Below are positions 32,522 to 43,132 of a stretch of 64,000 nucleotides of DNA, in pieces. The notes beneath the pieces are model-generated. The model did no database searches, was not told where the DNA came from, and saw only the letters and a list, made by a program, of their open reading frames with translations. The stretch is from Flammula alnicola (lineage: Eukaryota > Basidiomycota > Agaricomycetes > Agaricales > Strophariaceae), in the NCBI GenBank assembly GCA_015499995.1, contig JADNRV010000033.1:248001-312000 (forward strand). The letters run 5' to 3'. Each line of letters opens with the position of its first letter. The first letter of the stretch is position 1. The translations under genes were made by a program, and so were the position numbers.

Positions 32522-33135
32522 ATGTCTCGACGTCCAACGATAAAATTCTATCCTTCCGAATATGACCACCTTCCCCTCGAATTCCAACCCCCCCAGGATG
32601 GTAGTGCTGGCTTTCGCGTAAGCAAATATGATTCTCTCAGCCATCTTTCACTGACGTCTGGTAGGCCGGAAGGATTGCATTACTCAAGCTGATGCCTGTC
32701 GAGCACCTTCCGAAAGGACTCATTCCAAAACGCGGTCTTTTCGTTCAGCCTCCTCGCTTCCACTACGGATGGCCCTATACGGAAGCAGAATTGTTTGAAA
32801 TGGGGAGTCGATGCGGCTTCCTTCACTTAGCCCCCGTGCCACCCGGGGAGGTCCCAGGAGTTAAGCACATGAGAAACTTGGGCACGCAAGATAAATTAGT
32901 GAAGATGGTGCGCGAGCAACTCGGTATTCGTTCGTGTACCCCGGAGCTCTGCTGCGCATGGTCGAAAAAGTCGCTCATTTGCATCTCTTTGACAACCAAC
33001 TACAAGCGTGGCAATCGGATCCCGCCGGCGGACGACGTTCGAGCCATTCAAGAGTTCCTTGGCATTGTCGAACCTCCCAGCTGGCTTTTGGATGCAGAAG
33101 GCTGTCACGACTGGGATGTGCGCTGGTTCCATTGA
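32522..33135 (+). CDS. 188-residue orphan, tandem copy b
   Basis: Same two-exon layout as copy a (32522-32617 and 32665-33135; intron 47 bases, GTAAGC to TGGTAG) and the same length. Exon 1 reads MSRRPTIKFYPSEYDHLPLE; the protein ends CHDWDVRWFH. By eye it differs from copy c at about 16 of the 156 residues of exon 2, and from copy a at more. There are no stops or frameshifts. Its 5' flank carries the promoter-block copy B and a transposon about 200 bases upstream of the start codon, so its expression may differ from the others. Function unknown. Confidence 0.72.
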
Positions 33136-33449
33136 AGAATCCCGTTTGAAAACACCTTTATTCGAGTTGTCTATTGTATGTTCATTTGATGTGTCAGAAA
33201 GATTTTTGGGAACGAAGGACGGCTACATATATTAAAGCTGTGCTTGATCTCTGGTCTTCCAATATCTTCTTGGTAGAATTGTGGTTTATAATAGTACTTC
33301 TACCGTTTCTTTTTCTCAAGTTATGTACTTTATTTGAGTGTGATACGGCGTTCAGTTGTGTTGCAAATGTTATCTTCCCTTCTTGGTCGAGCCGGGGACT
33401 TTTGGATTACCTTGATTCGCTGCAAACTTCGACTGGAAATCCGCGTGCC

Positions 33450-34128
33450 ACCCGTGGAATAACAGGTAGGTCGGCTGCGCACTGTAAGCTAGTGCCAGCT
33501 CGGATACATTCCCGTCTGAACTAGCAAGTCGTCGATTTAATTGTTCCAGATGAAATAGGGAATGCGTCTAATTGTTCTTTATGTGGATCAAAGGGCCCTG
33601 TTCCTACATTTCGTAAACATGAAGAATTCACAGTGCGCTGGAGCAACGCTAGAGGCGAGAAGCCATTGTATGCACTAAGAGAATCAGAACTTGAAGATAC
33701 TGTAAATACGACCTAGGAACAGGCGCTGCTGGCCCTGACCATAAAACGACGACCTTAAGAACCTGTCCTATTTCCAAAGAAGACAAGAAGAAAAAGTGCC
33801 AGTTCAGCCACTCAGATCGGATTGCTCGGAAGGGAGTCCTCAAAATTCTTCGGGAACTTTTACTTCATCGTTACTTCTTGCTCGAAATAGTTGCTTCTGA
33901 GAGATGGCGCAGAAGCACTCGATTTGCAGTCGAACATGCAGCAAGCAAATGTCGGTCACTAGACAAGTAGATTTCGTCCATGATTAATTCTAGTATTTCA
34001 CCCAGCAGAGAAGTCTTTAGAGAGGCCATGCACTTCAAGAAAGTATAGCGAAGCTTCCACTTTGGTAGCTGTTCGAGTTGTGGTTGCGCGACATGGCGCT
34101 AGTTTTGGATTTTGTACCTGGCGCTAGG
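33450..34128 (+). repeat. Downstream block, copy b of three
   Basis: Same landmarks as 30420-31100 with small indels. It ends at TTTGTACCTGGCGCTAGG, where the peroxin fragment begins; this is a duplication breakpoint. Confidence 0.65.
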
Positions 34129-34503
34129 CCCAATAATTGACACGAATCTCCTAATGACAGTGGGTCTTGGGAAGACAGTAAAGTTGGATTGTCCCTATCG
34201 ATCTTTTTGCGTGGGTTGGAGGTAGGGGGCTGACGTCATAGAAGGAAGAGTTGCTGAAAGCAAGAGCTGAGGGATGACAGACAGCGTCGGTGACGACAGA
34301 GAATTGGCCGTAGATGAAAGAATAGATCTTCGTTGGGCTGTCATTGGCGAGGGAGGAGGCGAGGGCTGTGGGACAGAAGTAATGGTACTGATTTTGGGCG
34401 CTGGTCGTATCTTGTGAGATGCGTCATTCTTTGCATCTGATTCGGACAGCATGCGCAGGCGTGTTGCGCCGGGGGGGACATCAATGTAGTCTATCATCGC
34501 CAT
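34129..34503 (-). pseudogene. Truncated 5' copy of the peroxin gene
   Basis: A diverged copy of the first exon of the peroxin at 25531. It starts MAMIDYIDVPPGATRLRML and keeps the Ser/Pro-rich linker (SVPQPSPPPSP, SILSSTANSLSSPT, VIPQLLLSATLPSM). It loses the frame soon after and stops at the region matching about 25115 in the source. The membrane and dysferlin parts are absent. A truncated product of about 100 residues is possible, but the copy is most simply a by-product of the segmental duplication. Confidence 0.8.
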
Positions 34504-35007
34504 ATTCTGGATGGTTTCTGAAAGGGTGCAGAGGTCTTGAATAGCACAACGAGCGTCTTAGGTCAAGTCGCAGGTCTTCAAATTGGCATGTGATTCCTCA
34601 AATAATGTATCCTTCCAAAAAATTTGTAGTTAGCATACGTCCTTCAGGCCGCAGAGTTGTTAGTACTCACAAAAGAGCGTTCGTGTATAAGAGCCTGAGG
34701 AACTCGTGAATAGAGTGCGACCCGATGCGTCCACGCAATTCCAGTTGAAACCTGACTATAATTTCACCGTTGGCAAGAAAATGTTCTCGGCTGGCTGTCT
34801 TGACTCTTGGTATAGCACTATAAATTCTGAGAACAGAAAATCAGATTACATGTGATCGTGTGGCAATATTCGGTGGTGTTCCGGCGAGAATGCCTCTGTT
34901 TCACGTCTAAGTGGACGTATTAAAGGTGCCAATGGTTGCCTTATTTTAATAAGTAGGGCCTTGTGAGGCTTGAGATAGAAAATAAGACGATGCGGGAAGC
35001 GTCTTGG
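34504..35007. repeat. Promoter-block repeat, copy C, left part
   Basis: Diverged copy of the block at 25532-26165, still attached to the peroxin fragment on its left. It is interrupted at the end by a transposon and resumes at 35745. Confidence 0.65.
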
Positions 35008-35744
35008 CAAGGGGGTACCGAAACCTTAGATATTACCTTACGTCGACAAAATATTTAAGGACCTGGCGGATGACCCACCCTCCATCGTAAGCATTACATA
35101 ATGATCAATATATCCTAATATAGTATATACGATCAATTTGTCATCCGGCGCATGCCTTGGCCGCACACCCCGCATCATTGGAAATGCATGTTTCGCGCAT
35201 CCAGCCCCTTGGCGCAATGTCCAAACCAACACAGTCGAGATGATACTATCCATAGTTAATAAGAAATGTCATGAAAAAAATTAATAAACAGTACATACCC
35301 ATTTTGTAACACACTTTGTGTTTTTACATTGAACTGTTCCTTCATCAGGATATACCTCTGTGTATGCAGTGCTTAAATCACTCCATAACACTCTATCCAG
35401 CACGCAGGATTTTATTTGTCCGGGAGATAGCCTTGTAAATCGATAGGCGCCCTCAAACATAAAGCTTGGCAGAAAGCCGTATGAGATTGATGCGTGATTG
35501 GGGTCATGTGACATTCCCTTTCCGGCATTATTGACTTATAATGTGGTCCCTTTGACAGTTCAAGGTGTTTGAAGGTTGCTAGACACCTCTATTGGTCAAT
35601 ATAAGATGTAAAATATGCTATAATGTGCCTAAAATAGTGGTATATGGTTAAATATTAAGTACACCTTACAAAAAATTTAGCGGCCTGGCGGCTGACCCTC
35701 CCTACCTACGTCAGGCCCGGCATTGTAATCCCGGTACCCCCTTG
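35008..35744. mobile_element. Non-autonomous TIR element, 737 bases
   Basis: The termini are 13-base perfect inverted repeats CAAGGGGGTACCG. The target duplication is 8 bases, CGTCTTGG (35000-35007 and 35745-35752). The uninterrupted sequence GCGTCTTGGGCGACGTC is visible in related form in copies A and B, which confirms insertion. A subterminal motif CCTGGCGG-TGACCC occurs near both ends in the same orientation (about 35061 and 35684). No coding capacity was seen. The 8-base duplication suggests hAT or a related superfamily, but the end sequence differs from the element at 31752, so it is a separate family. Confidence 0.82.
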
Positions 35745-35835
35745 CGTCTTGGGCGACGTCACGGCGAACTCAATGCCTTCACCAAATAAGGCCACATAAC
35801 GCGTCGGTAAACAGCGAAAAACCAAACAACGAGCC
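35745..35835. repeat. Promoter-block repeat, copy C, right part
   Basis: Continuation of copy C after the inserted element (GGGCGACGTCACGGCGAACTC). It leads into the orphan copy c upstream region. Confidence 0.6.
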
Positions 35836-35933
35836 TTGAATCAGAACAATAGAAAAGCTTGTTGAACCTGCAACACAATGAGAAGCTTGGGCCAAGTCGC
35901 AAGTCCTCAAATTGGCTTGTGATCGATGGGTTG

Positions 35934-35941
35934 GTATTTAA
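35934..35941 (+). promoter_or_regulatory. TATA-like element, orphan copy c
   Basis: GTATTTAA, 78 bases before the start codon of orphan copy c. Confidence 0.4.
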
Positions 35942-36011
35942 TCGTCCAAGCCAGTGATGTTCAACGTTCAACGTTCAACAATCACCTTGGTCGGACTCCC
36001 GAGCAATACCT

Positions 36012-36625
36012 ATGTCTCGACGTCCAACGATAAAATTCTATCCTTCCGAATACGACCACCTTCCGCTCGAATTCCAACCCCCTCAGGATGGTAGTGCCGG
36101 CTTTCGCGTAAGCAAATATGATTCTCTCATTCATCGTTCACTGACGTCGAGTAGGCCGGAAAACTTGCCTTACTCAAGCTGATGCCTATCGAGCACCTTC
36201 CGAAAGGACTCATTCCAAAACGCGGTCTTTTCGTTCAGCCTCCTCGCTTCCACTACGGATGGCCCTATACGAATGCAGAATTGTTTGAAATGGGGAGTCG
36301 CTGCGGCTTTCTTGGTTTAGCCCCCATGCCACCCGGGGAAGTCCCAGGAGTCAGGTACATGAGCAACTTGGGCACGCAAGATAAATTAGTGAAGATGGTG
36401 CGCGAGCAACTTGGTATTCGTTCGTGTACCCCAGAGCTCTGTGGCGCATTGTCGAAAAAGTCGTTCATTTGCATCTCTTTGACAACCAACTACAAGCGTG
36501 GCAATCGGACCCCGCCGGCGGACGACGTTCGAGCCATTCAAGAGTTCCTTGGCATTGTCGAACCTCCCAGCTGGCTTTTGGACGCGGAAGGTTGTCACAA
36601 TTGGGATGTACGCTGGATCTATTGA
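36012..36625 (+). CDS. 188-residue orphan, tandem copy c
   Basis: Exons 36012-36107 and 36155-36625 with a 47-base intron, 188 residues. Exon 1 is like copy b (MSRRPTIKFYPSEYDHLPLE). Notable changes are CCAWSKK to CGALSKK, which loses one cysteine and one tryptophan kept in a and b, and RCGFLGLAPMPPG. It ends CHNWDVRWIY. The frame and splice sites are intact. It is followed by the third downstream block. Function unknown. Confidence 0.72.
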
Positions 36626-37079
36626 AGAATCCAATTTGAAAACGCCTTTATTCGAGTTGTCTATTGTATGTTTATTTGATGTGTCAGGAAGATTTCTGGG
36701 AATGATTCAGAAGGACTGGGCTATTAAGTTTGATATCTGGTCTTCTACTATCTTCTCGGTAGAATTGTTGTTTATCCTAGTGCTTCTACCATTTCTTTTC
36801 TCAAGTTCAGTGCTTTTATCCAAGTTTGATACGACGTTGAGTTACATATGTTGCAAATGTTAACACCTTCCCTTCTTAGTCGGGGACTCTTGACTCGCCG
36901 CCACCTCATTAATGGCTTGGATACATTCCCGTCTGAACTAGCAAGTCATCGATTTGAACGCTGCTATATAATGTTTTTCTATGCAGGCCAAACCCAACCT
37001 TGCCCTCAAGTTAAAGTTTTCACGTTCCTGTACTTCGTAAACATGAGGAATTCACAGTACGCTGGAGCAACGCTGGAGG

Positions 37080-37640
37080 CGAGAAGCCATTGCACACACT
37101 AAGACAATCCGACCTAGAAGATACTGTAAATACAACTGAGGGACCAGCGCTGCTGCTGGCCTTGATCGTAAAACGACAACCTTGAGAACCTCCTACTGCT
37201 GAGTCCTATTTCCGAAGAAGACGAGATGAAAGTGCCAGTTCAGCCACTCATCGGATCGGATTGCTTGGAGAGGGTCCCCAAAATTCTTTGGTTTTGCTTT
37301 GTCCTTACTTCTTCAATATGACCTTCATGTCATAGGAAATATATTATGGATCTGAGTTGCTCCAAATCGACTGAGCGCCGTTCTTGACTCGTTCCAGTGT
37401 CGTACCTAGGGCTTGGAAGTTAGTGCTAATTAGCACTCGATTTGCAGTCGAACATGCAGCAACTTGAAGCGAACATCGGTCGCTAGACAAGTAGATTTGG
37501 TCGATGATTAGCTCTAGGATTTCAACCAGCAGAGAAGTCTTTAGAGGCCATACACTTCAAGAAAGTATAGCCAACTGTTTGAGTTGTGGTTGCGCGACAT
37601 GGCGCTACTTTTGGATTTTGTACACCCGCCGCGTGACTAT
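37080..37640 (+). repeat. Downstream block, copy c of three
   Basis: Third copy of the block at 30420, with an extra stretch of about 110 bases near 37310-37425 not seen in the others. It ends at GCGACATGGCGCTACTTTTGG and CACCCGCCGCGTGACTA, the latter shared with copy a only. Confidence 0.6.
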
Positions 37641-38288
37641 AATACACTGAAAAGACACGACGCATCTCGAAATAATTATCTGACTCCAATTGTAAGTCCT
37701 CAACGTCGTTGCACTCCAAGCTCACATTCATGCCCGTCATTCACGAATAATCCATGTTATTCTTTAACAATTTATCAACTTTATTTCAAATCCTACAAGA
37801 ATTCGAGGCACACTACTAGAACGAACGTTGTTGGGGGTGGCATAGAGAAAAAACAAGCTTGATTTGAGCAGACGGTTTGTGATAGGGGAAGATGACGGAT
37901 GATGATATAATAGAAAAACATACTGTTGAGAGCGAGCAAAAAAAACGAGCCATAGATGGGGGTTGATGATGGACAATGAGGAATGGTGGTCGAGGATGTA
38001 TGGGGATGGGGGGTACGACGATGCTCCAGACAAGTGGGTAGGGGAATGGTGATGATGGTAGGTAATTACACGGCAGCATCGAAGGCTTATACGTAAGTAA
38101 GACGACTGGTAAAAAGATAAGGTCGTCGTTGTAGTCCAGTACTATATACGGGTCATTTTGAGGCAGTGGAAAAAAAGGCAGACATCGTGGCAAGAAAAAC
38201 GAAATGGTTGGGATAGCGAGAAGAAAGGCTGTACGAGTAGCAAAAAAAAATTGAAATGAAAATGAAAAGATTAAATTCTTCTAATCCT
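37641..38288. other. bZIP downstream region, no gene seen
   Basis: A purine-rich stretch on the plus strand (GATGATGG and GGGGATGG runs near 37950-38060). It probably contains the long 3' end of the bZIP transcript on the minus strand. Confidence 0.4.
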
Positions 38289-39965
38289 CTACGCATCAGC
38301 ATACTCGGGGTCGTCCTCCGGGAAATCCTTGCAAGGCATGCCGACGCTGCGAAGCGTCTCGAGCAGAGTGAGCGCCCGAGTCTTCCAGACTTCCTTCATC
38401 TGGCGCTCCTCGTTCCGCGACCTCTCCATCATCTGGAACTGCTCGAGCTTGCGCTTCCTGCTCCTGCGCGCCGCGACCGTGTTCTGGCGGCGCTTCTGCT
38501 CGATGAGGTCCTTCTCGGTCGGGTTGGGAGGAAGGTCATCGCCCAACTGGTCCTCCTCTTCGCCGAACGCCGTCGACCGCGAGCGCTTGCGGGCAAAGAC
38601 GGCGGGCAGCTCTTTCCTAGATGTCGCAGAGGGAATGGCGTACTTGCGGGGCTGGGTAGGAGCCGTCTCGTCGAGAAGAGAGTCGGGAGTGACACCCTTG
38701 CGGATGCCAGTGGCCTTGCTTCGACGAGGGCCAGTGGAGGGGACTCTGGAGGCAGACTTGGAGACAGGGGCAGGGAAGGCATGGTTGCCCTCGAACGAGT
38801 CGAGCGCAGGAGTTTCGGGAGAGATGGTGTACAGCTGGTCGTCGAAGGCGGGAAGCTGCGGTGTCTTGGCTTGGACGACGACCTCCTCTTGCTTGTCCAT
38901 GTCGACACCACCGAACAAAGGCATGTACTCCATCGACGGGCTCGTAAGCATCGCGTCGTCAGCGAAGAGAGGAGTGTTGAGGAAGTCGGAGAAGGGGGTC
39001 TCTTGCGGGGAGGTACCGAAGTCATCGAGGTCTGGCATCATGGGGGATGTGATGTAGTCCAAAAAGTCCTGGTCGTGGAACTCTGGAGATGCTGCACGGG
39101 CGGAAGCGAGAGGATGAGTCAGGGAAACAATGGGGCGGGAGGCTGTGCCCTTACCAAAGATATCCTCGATGTTTTGCAAAGGTGCGGACATATCGTCCGA
39201 GGGTATAACGGGGGCCTCGAGCTCCGCCGGGCTGATAGTCGACGCCATCGGTGTGCTGGATGCGGCCATGGAATTATCGGTCGGCTTCTTAGATAACATA
39301 TTCAAATAATTTGCGATGAGCGTCTGGGAGTCGGGGATCACAGACGATGTTTGGCTTTGTGGTTGTAAATAATGGGTCCGTGGTGCAGGGGGTAGTACTT
39401 GAGGAATACCATAGTGGGCTGCTAAATCCGAGGTGGATTGGAAGATGTGGTTAGACGTCCGAGGACGACGAATTGGGTGGGTTAAGCCATGGGTGGTAAG
39501 AGGCTGAGAAGAACTCGAAACAGGTGTTTCAAGTGGAGTGGGCGGTTGACCGAAGGTGCGAGGTGCCGTAGACGAGCTCAGAGAAGCCGAGTTATTCACA
39601 AAGTCGAGAACATCCTGACTTGTGTATGAGTTGTTGTTGTTCTGGAAGGCGGAAATTGCGACTTTGTCGGATTTACGGGTGGTGGTGTTGGGCGACGAAG
39701 GCACCTTGGGCGGTAGCCTTGAAAGCCTAGAGGTGGGCGGGATCAGTTCCTGTTCGACAAAATCACGATTTGCTACGGCCACAGATGGACGCCCGTTTGA
39801 GGTGGACGACGCATCGTTAGCGCACGAAGAGGCCTGAGCTGCCCGCATGGGGGAATTGCGGGAGTCCACCTCCATCATCTGATGAGCCTCGTTCGACCCA
39901 GTCGCCGGAGCCTTGCTACCGGGCGACGTACTGGCTGACACTGCGAGAGCAGATGCAGAAGCCAT
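38289..39965 (-). CDS. bZIP transcription factor, GCN4/CPC1-like
   Basis: One open frame of 558 residues, or 537 if the likely intron 39092-39154 is removed (GTAAGG to GTGCAG). The basic region near the C-terminus (about residue 487 on) reads EKDLIEQKRRQNTVAARRSRKRK and has the bZIP N-x7-R signature. The following helix has few leucines in heptad positions, so the zipper is weak. Acidic, aromatic stretches in the middle (DFLDYITSPMMPDLDDF, PFSDFLNTPLF) look like activation domains, as in GCN4/CPC1, the amino-acid starvation regulators. Orthology is inferred from layout only. The intron is a multiple of three without stops, so retention would give a longer protein. Confidence 0.82.
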   Translation of the reverse strand: MASASALAVSASTSPGSKAPATGSNEAHQMMEVDSRNSPMRAAQASSCANDASSTSNGRPSVAVANRDFVEQELIPPTSRLSRLPPKVPSSPNTTTRKSDKVAISAFQNNNNSYTSQDVLDFVNNSASLSSSTAPRTFGQPPTPLETPVSSSSQPLTTHGLTHPIRRPRTSNHIFQSTSDLAAHYGIPQVLPPAPRTHYLQPQSQTSSVIPDSQTLIANYLNMLSKKPTDNSMAASSTPMASTISPAELEAPVIPSDDMSAPLQNIEDIFGKGTASRPIVSLTHPLASARAASPEFHDQDFLDYITSPMMPDLDDFGTSPQETPFSDFLNTPLFADDAMLTSPSMEYMPLFGGVDMDKQEEVVVQAKTPQLPAFDDQLYTISPETPALDSFEGNHAFPAPVSKSASRVPSTGPRRSKATGIRKGVTPDSLLDETAPTQPRKYAIPSATSRKELPAVFARKRSRSTAFGEEEDQLGDDLPPNPTEKDLIEQKRRQNTVAARRSRKRKLEQFQMMERSRNEERQMKEVWKTRALTLLETLRSVGMPCKDFPEDDPEYADA

Positions 39966-40102
39966 TGTGTATGATATGACTCGAATTTGGGTACGATATG
40001 AAAAGCGAGATGGTATCGCTATGCACAGATGTTGCGCACGTAGGCCAAAGTATCAGATTACGAGGGGAAACTATGACTCACGAATGCCTCAGAGATTGAA
40101 CT

Positions 40103-40192
40103 ACTGAGCAAGGAGAGAGACTGTACAGAAGTGACTCTGTCCAAGTCTGTCGAGATGGGGGTGGGGAAGAAAGAACGGGTTATCCTTGGCCA
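40103..40192 (-). promoter_or_regulatory. Possible 5' leader ORF of bZIP gene
   Basis: A minus-strand ATG at 40191 opens a frame of about 30 codons (MAKDNPFFLPHPHLDRLGQ...) that ends before the bZIP start. GCN4-type genes are controlled by such leader ORFs. A TATATA lies only about 20 bases upstream, so the ATG may be outside the transcript. A possible splice donor GTGAGT lies near 40082. Confidence 0.3.
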
Positions 40193-40208
40193 TGACTCGA
40201 TCCTGCCT

Positions 40209-40216
40209 TTATATAT
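40209..40216 (-). promoter_or_regulatory. TATA-like box of bZIP gene
   Basis: TATATA in a GC-richer context, about 245 bases before the bZIP start codon on the minus strand. Confidence 0.35.
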
Positions 40217-40219
40217 CCC

Positions 40220-43132
40220 GCTGCACAGCCTTTTTTTTCAGGCTCAGCTCTGGCGCGGTTCCGCCCTTTTAGTCATCCAGGCACCTGACACCCGCCCATG
40301 TATCGTTCCCTCAAATTCCAGTGCAAGGCTATACTATTCGTACCCAATCCAGACTTCATAAATGCCATTAATATCCAACAGACGCCCACAAACCTTCACT
40401 GGGCCTCACTCATCGTCCTGCAAATGCCCAATATTTTATTCAAGTTCTGACGAAGCATGTGGGTGTTTCTCAGACCGAGTCATAATGAATCTTCGGCATT
40501 TTTTGCCGGCTGACACATCACTCCCGACCATCGCGGCTCTTCACACGTGTTACCCGACGCATGCCTCATTTAGGCATATCGCGCCTCGCCGCAGAGCGCA
40601 GCCCGCAGTCCAGAACACCGCCCGCCTGTCAGATGACCAATACACGTGTCCTCCACGCCGCTCTTTTACGTGTAGCACCATTTTAGGCTATCGCGCACAA
40701 CGGCCTCCTGTCTCCTGGGCATAGGGCAAATTTGCAAAACCCGCCGACGATATCCCGTGCAACGGAAAGGAGGCGGAAAGCGATAGCCGTCTCCTGAATT
40801 GGTCAGCAATCTCTGAGCTTGTGATCCATAATTCCCCGGTGTAACACCTTACTCCTCCCAGAATAGTCCACCCATACCATGTTCCAACAAGTATGAAATT
40901 CGTATTTGCAAACGAACAGGGTCGGCAGGCACAATATACGCAGTCCGTATGACCCGCAGTCAGCGTTTCGACACCCTGCGCGCTCCACACTTCATTTCAC
41001 TCTGACCATCTAAGTCAACCTCAGGATCAGTGCCGGGCGTCCAGCGTCAAAACTCCATGGTTCTCGCAAGAATGTGCCATCCAATGAGCCAACAAAGAGC
41101 CAATTTCCAACACGGCTGTGCAATCCACGAATCACGGCATAGAAATACCTCGTGCAGATGTCTAGTAGATGCTTGCCAGAGAACAAGAGCCGGCACATGC
41201 TTGACTTATTGGGACACAATAGTCACAGAGTACTTCAGTTCCAACAATGATCGACCGTTATCGAGATTCGAACTGATGCTCGAGTGTGATGCTCGAGACC
41301 GTCCGAATCCTGCGCAAGTCACGTCAGACTGTGGCGCAGCGAGAGGCGACTGCTGGAGGAGTGCCAAATAGGGACAGCTACGTCGTCCGTAGTCAGGCAT
41401 GCAACTGACTGCATACCCACGCACGCAGCCACACTACGTCGACGCGGCACAGCCAATCCGAGTACAAGTCTAATCCTGGACAGGCTAAAAACACCGATAA
41501 ATGCCTCGTCGAACGACGTCGTGCCGGACATATAGGTAGCCACGCTAACGCCGTGGACAATGAAGCACTTATTCCGATTCGAGAGACATCTGAAAGGCAC
41601 CTCAGATAGGCAAAAGACAACCATGGGCAAGGGTTCCGATCCCAAGGATTGAGCCAAACCTGTCAGTGATATCGATCCTCTCACCGTAGACTCTGGAAGC
41701 TGAAGACATTCAAATTGCAGGCCCAAGGAACCGGATACTCACGCTAACCATGTACAGTAGCTACTGCGTCATCGGCCATTGTTCTTTGTAAGTCCCCTGA
41801 TGCGATATGTGAGAAAGAGCGAGAGGCTCGGAAAAGTGTCGGACGTGTGTGTGCTTGGGTGCCAGGAGCCAGGAGCCGTTCTACAAGCCAGCCAGTAAGA
41901 GTCTGAGAGAGAGCTCGTGGGTCCCGACTCCCCGAGTCGGTCCGAGGAAGCGAGGGAACAAGGGTACACATATGAAAGCCACCAATTGCATTGACAGTGT
42001 GGTTAAAGAACCATCCCGACCGTCGTCCTTGGTACGCCGTCGTCCAGTAGAAAGCATGAATGGTGAAATATGAGTACCTGACAAGATGAAGTAGAGCCAA
42101 CGACCAGGAAAAACGTGTACTTGCGAGTTGCATCGTCGCTCTCTTCTCGGGGTCGGTCTCTCGCGAGAAACCGGCCAGAGAGCGAGAGAAAGTCTTCCAC
42201 GACAACAGTGAGAGGAATCGAGATATTTTAGACGATCGTTTGACCCGTGAGTATCGTATTGCATCCTCAGGAATTTTTAGCGCATGAATATCTGCAGCCT
42301 TGGTTCCCGAGCGCCGAGCTAGTTCCAAAAAGTACATTTGAATGGCGGAGAAACCTCGCAAATGAGAATAAGAAGCCGGTCCACCTCGAAACAACGTTAA
42401 CGCAAGAGGTCGCGGACGACCACCTCCTGCAAGGCACTCCTAGTCACTAAAAACAAAAAATTCGAAGCGAGATAAATCGCCCAGAGGAATGGATACTGAA
42501 CCGCCTACACGACAGAAACCACTGAACCGGCAAGTTGATCCCGCAAGTCAGATGGGGTAACCGAGGCAGAATCGGGGAAGTATGACGTGCGCAAAATTGG
42601 CGGTGTGGCGTTAGGCGTTTGCCAATCCGGTATTCAAGCAGTCCAGCGTCCGTAAGAAGAGGCCGTCGTTCTTTGACTGGCGACAATCGTTCAGAGTGGA
42701 CAGTACCGACACGGCCTGACACCGCACAACCAACCCGATCCGGCGTCCTGGACTCTTGGTAACTTTTTCTGTCCAAAGTGCGGTGGGACTCGATCCTGAC
42801 TTTGAAGGGACGAAGAGCATGCGGAGAAAGGCCGTCGAAGAATGGGGGGAAGATTCCAGGAAAGGGCAACAGAAGCGGCGGGGGCGGCGGGGTTTTATAC
42901 TGCGCGGGACCGCCACATTGACTCAGAGGCGCGCCGATCACGTGATGGCGTAATGGAGTCAAATGACTCGCCGCATGTCATTTCCAATGTTTGTCTTGTT
43001 TGTGCCACATTGCCCTCATGAATATCCTAGCCCGAAGGCTTCGATACGCTTGAGATGCGAACAGTGTATACGTAGGAATCAAAACAGAAATTCGTTCATC
43101 GTGTCATCGTTCTCTTTTCCGATCCTCTCAAA
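40220..43132. other. 2.9 kb without a convincing gene
   Basis: Several open frames of 100-216 residues exist (the longest on the minus strand, 42394-41744), but all have Arg/Ser/Leu/His-rich composition and no recognisable domain or intron pattern. A 17-base perfect hairpin CCGACTC-CCC-GAGTCGG lies at 41924-41940. The region is upstream of both the bZIP gene and the FKBP gene and may hold long promoters or non-coding RNA. Confidence 0.45.

Noticed and set aside
41744..42394. 216-residue minus-strand open frame
   Set aside because: Arg/Ser-rich with no domain, no intron pattern, and overlapped by several other frames of similar length.
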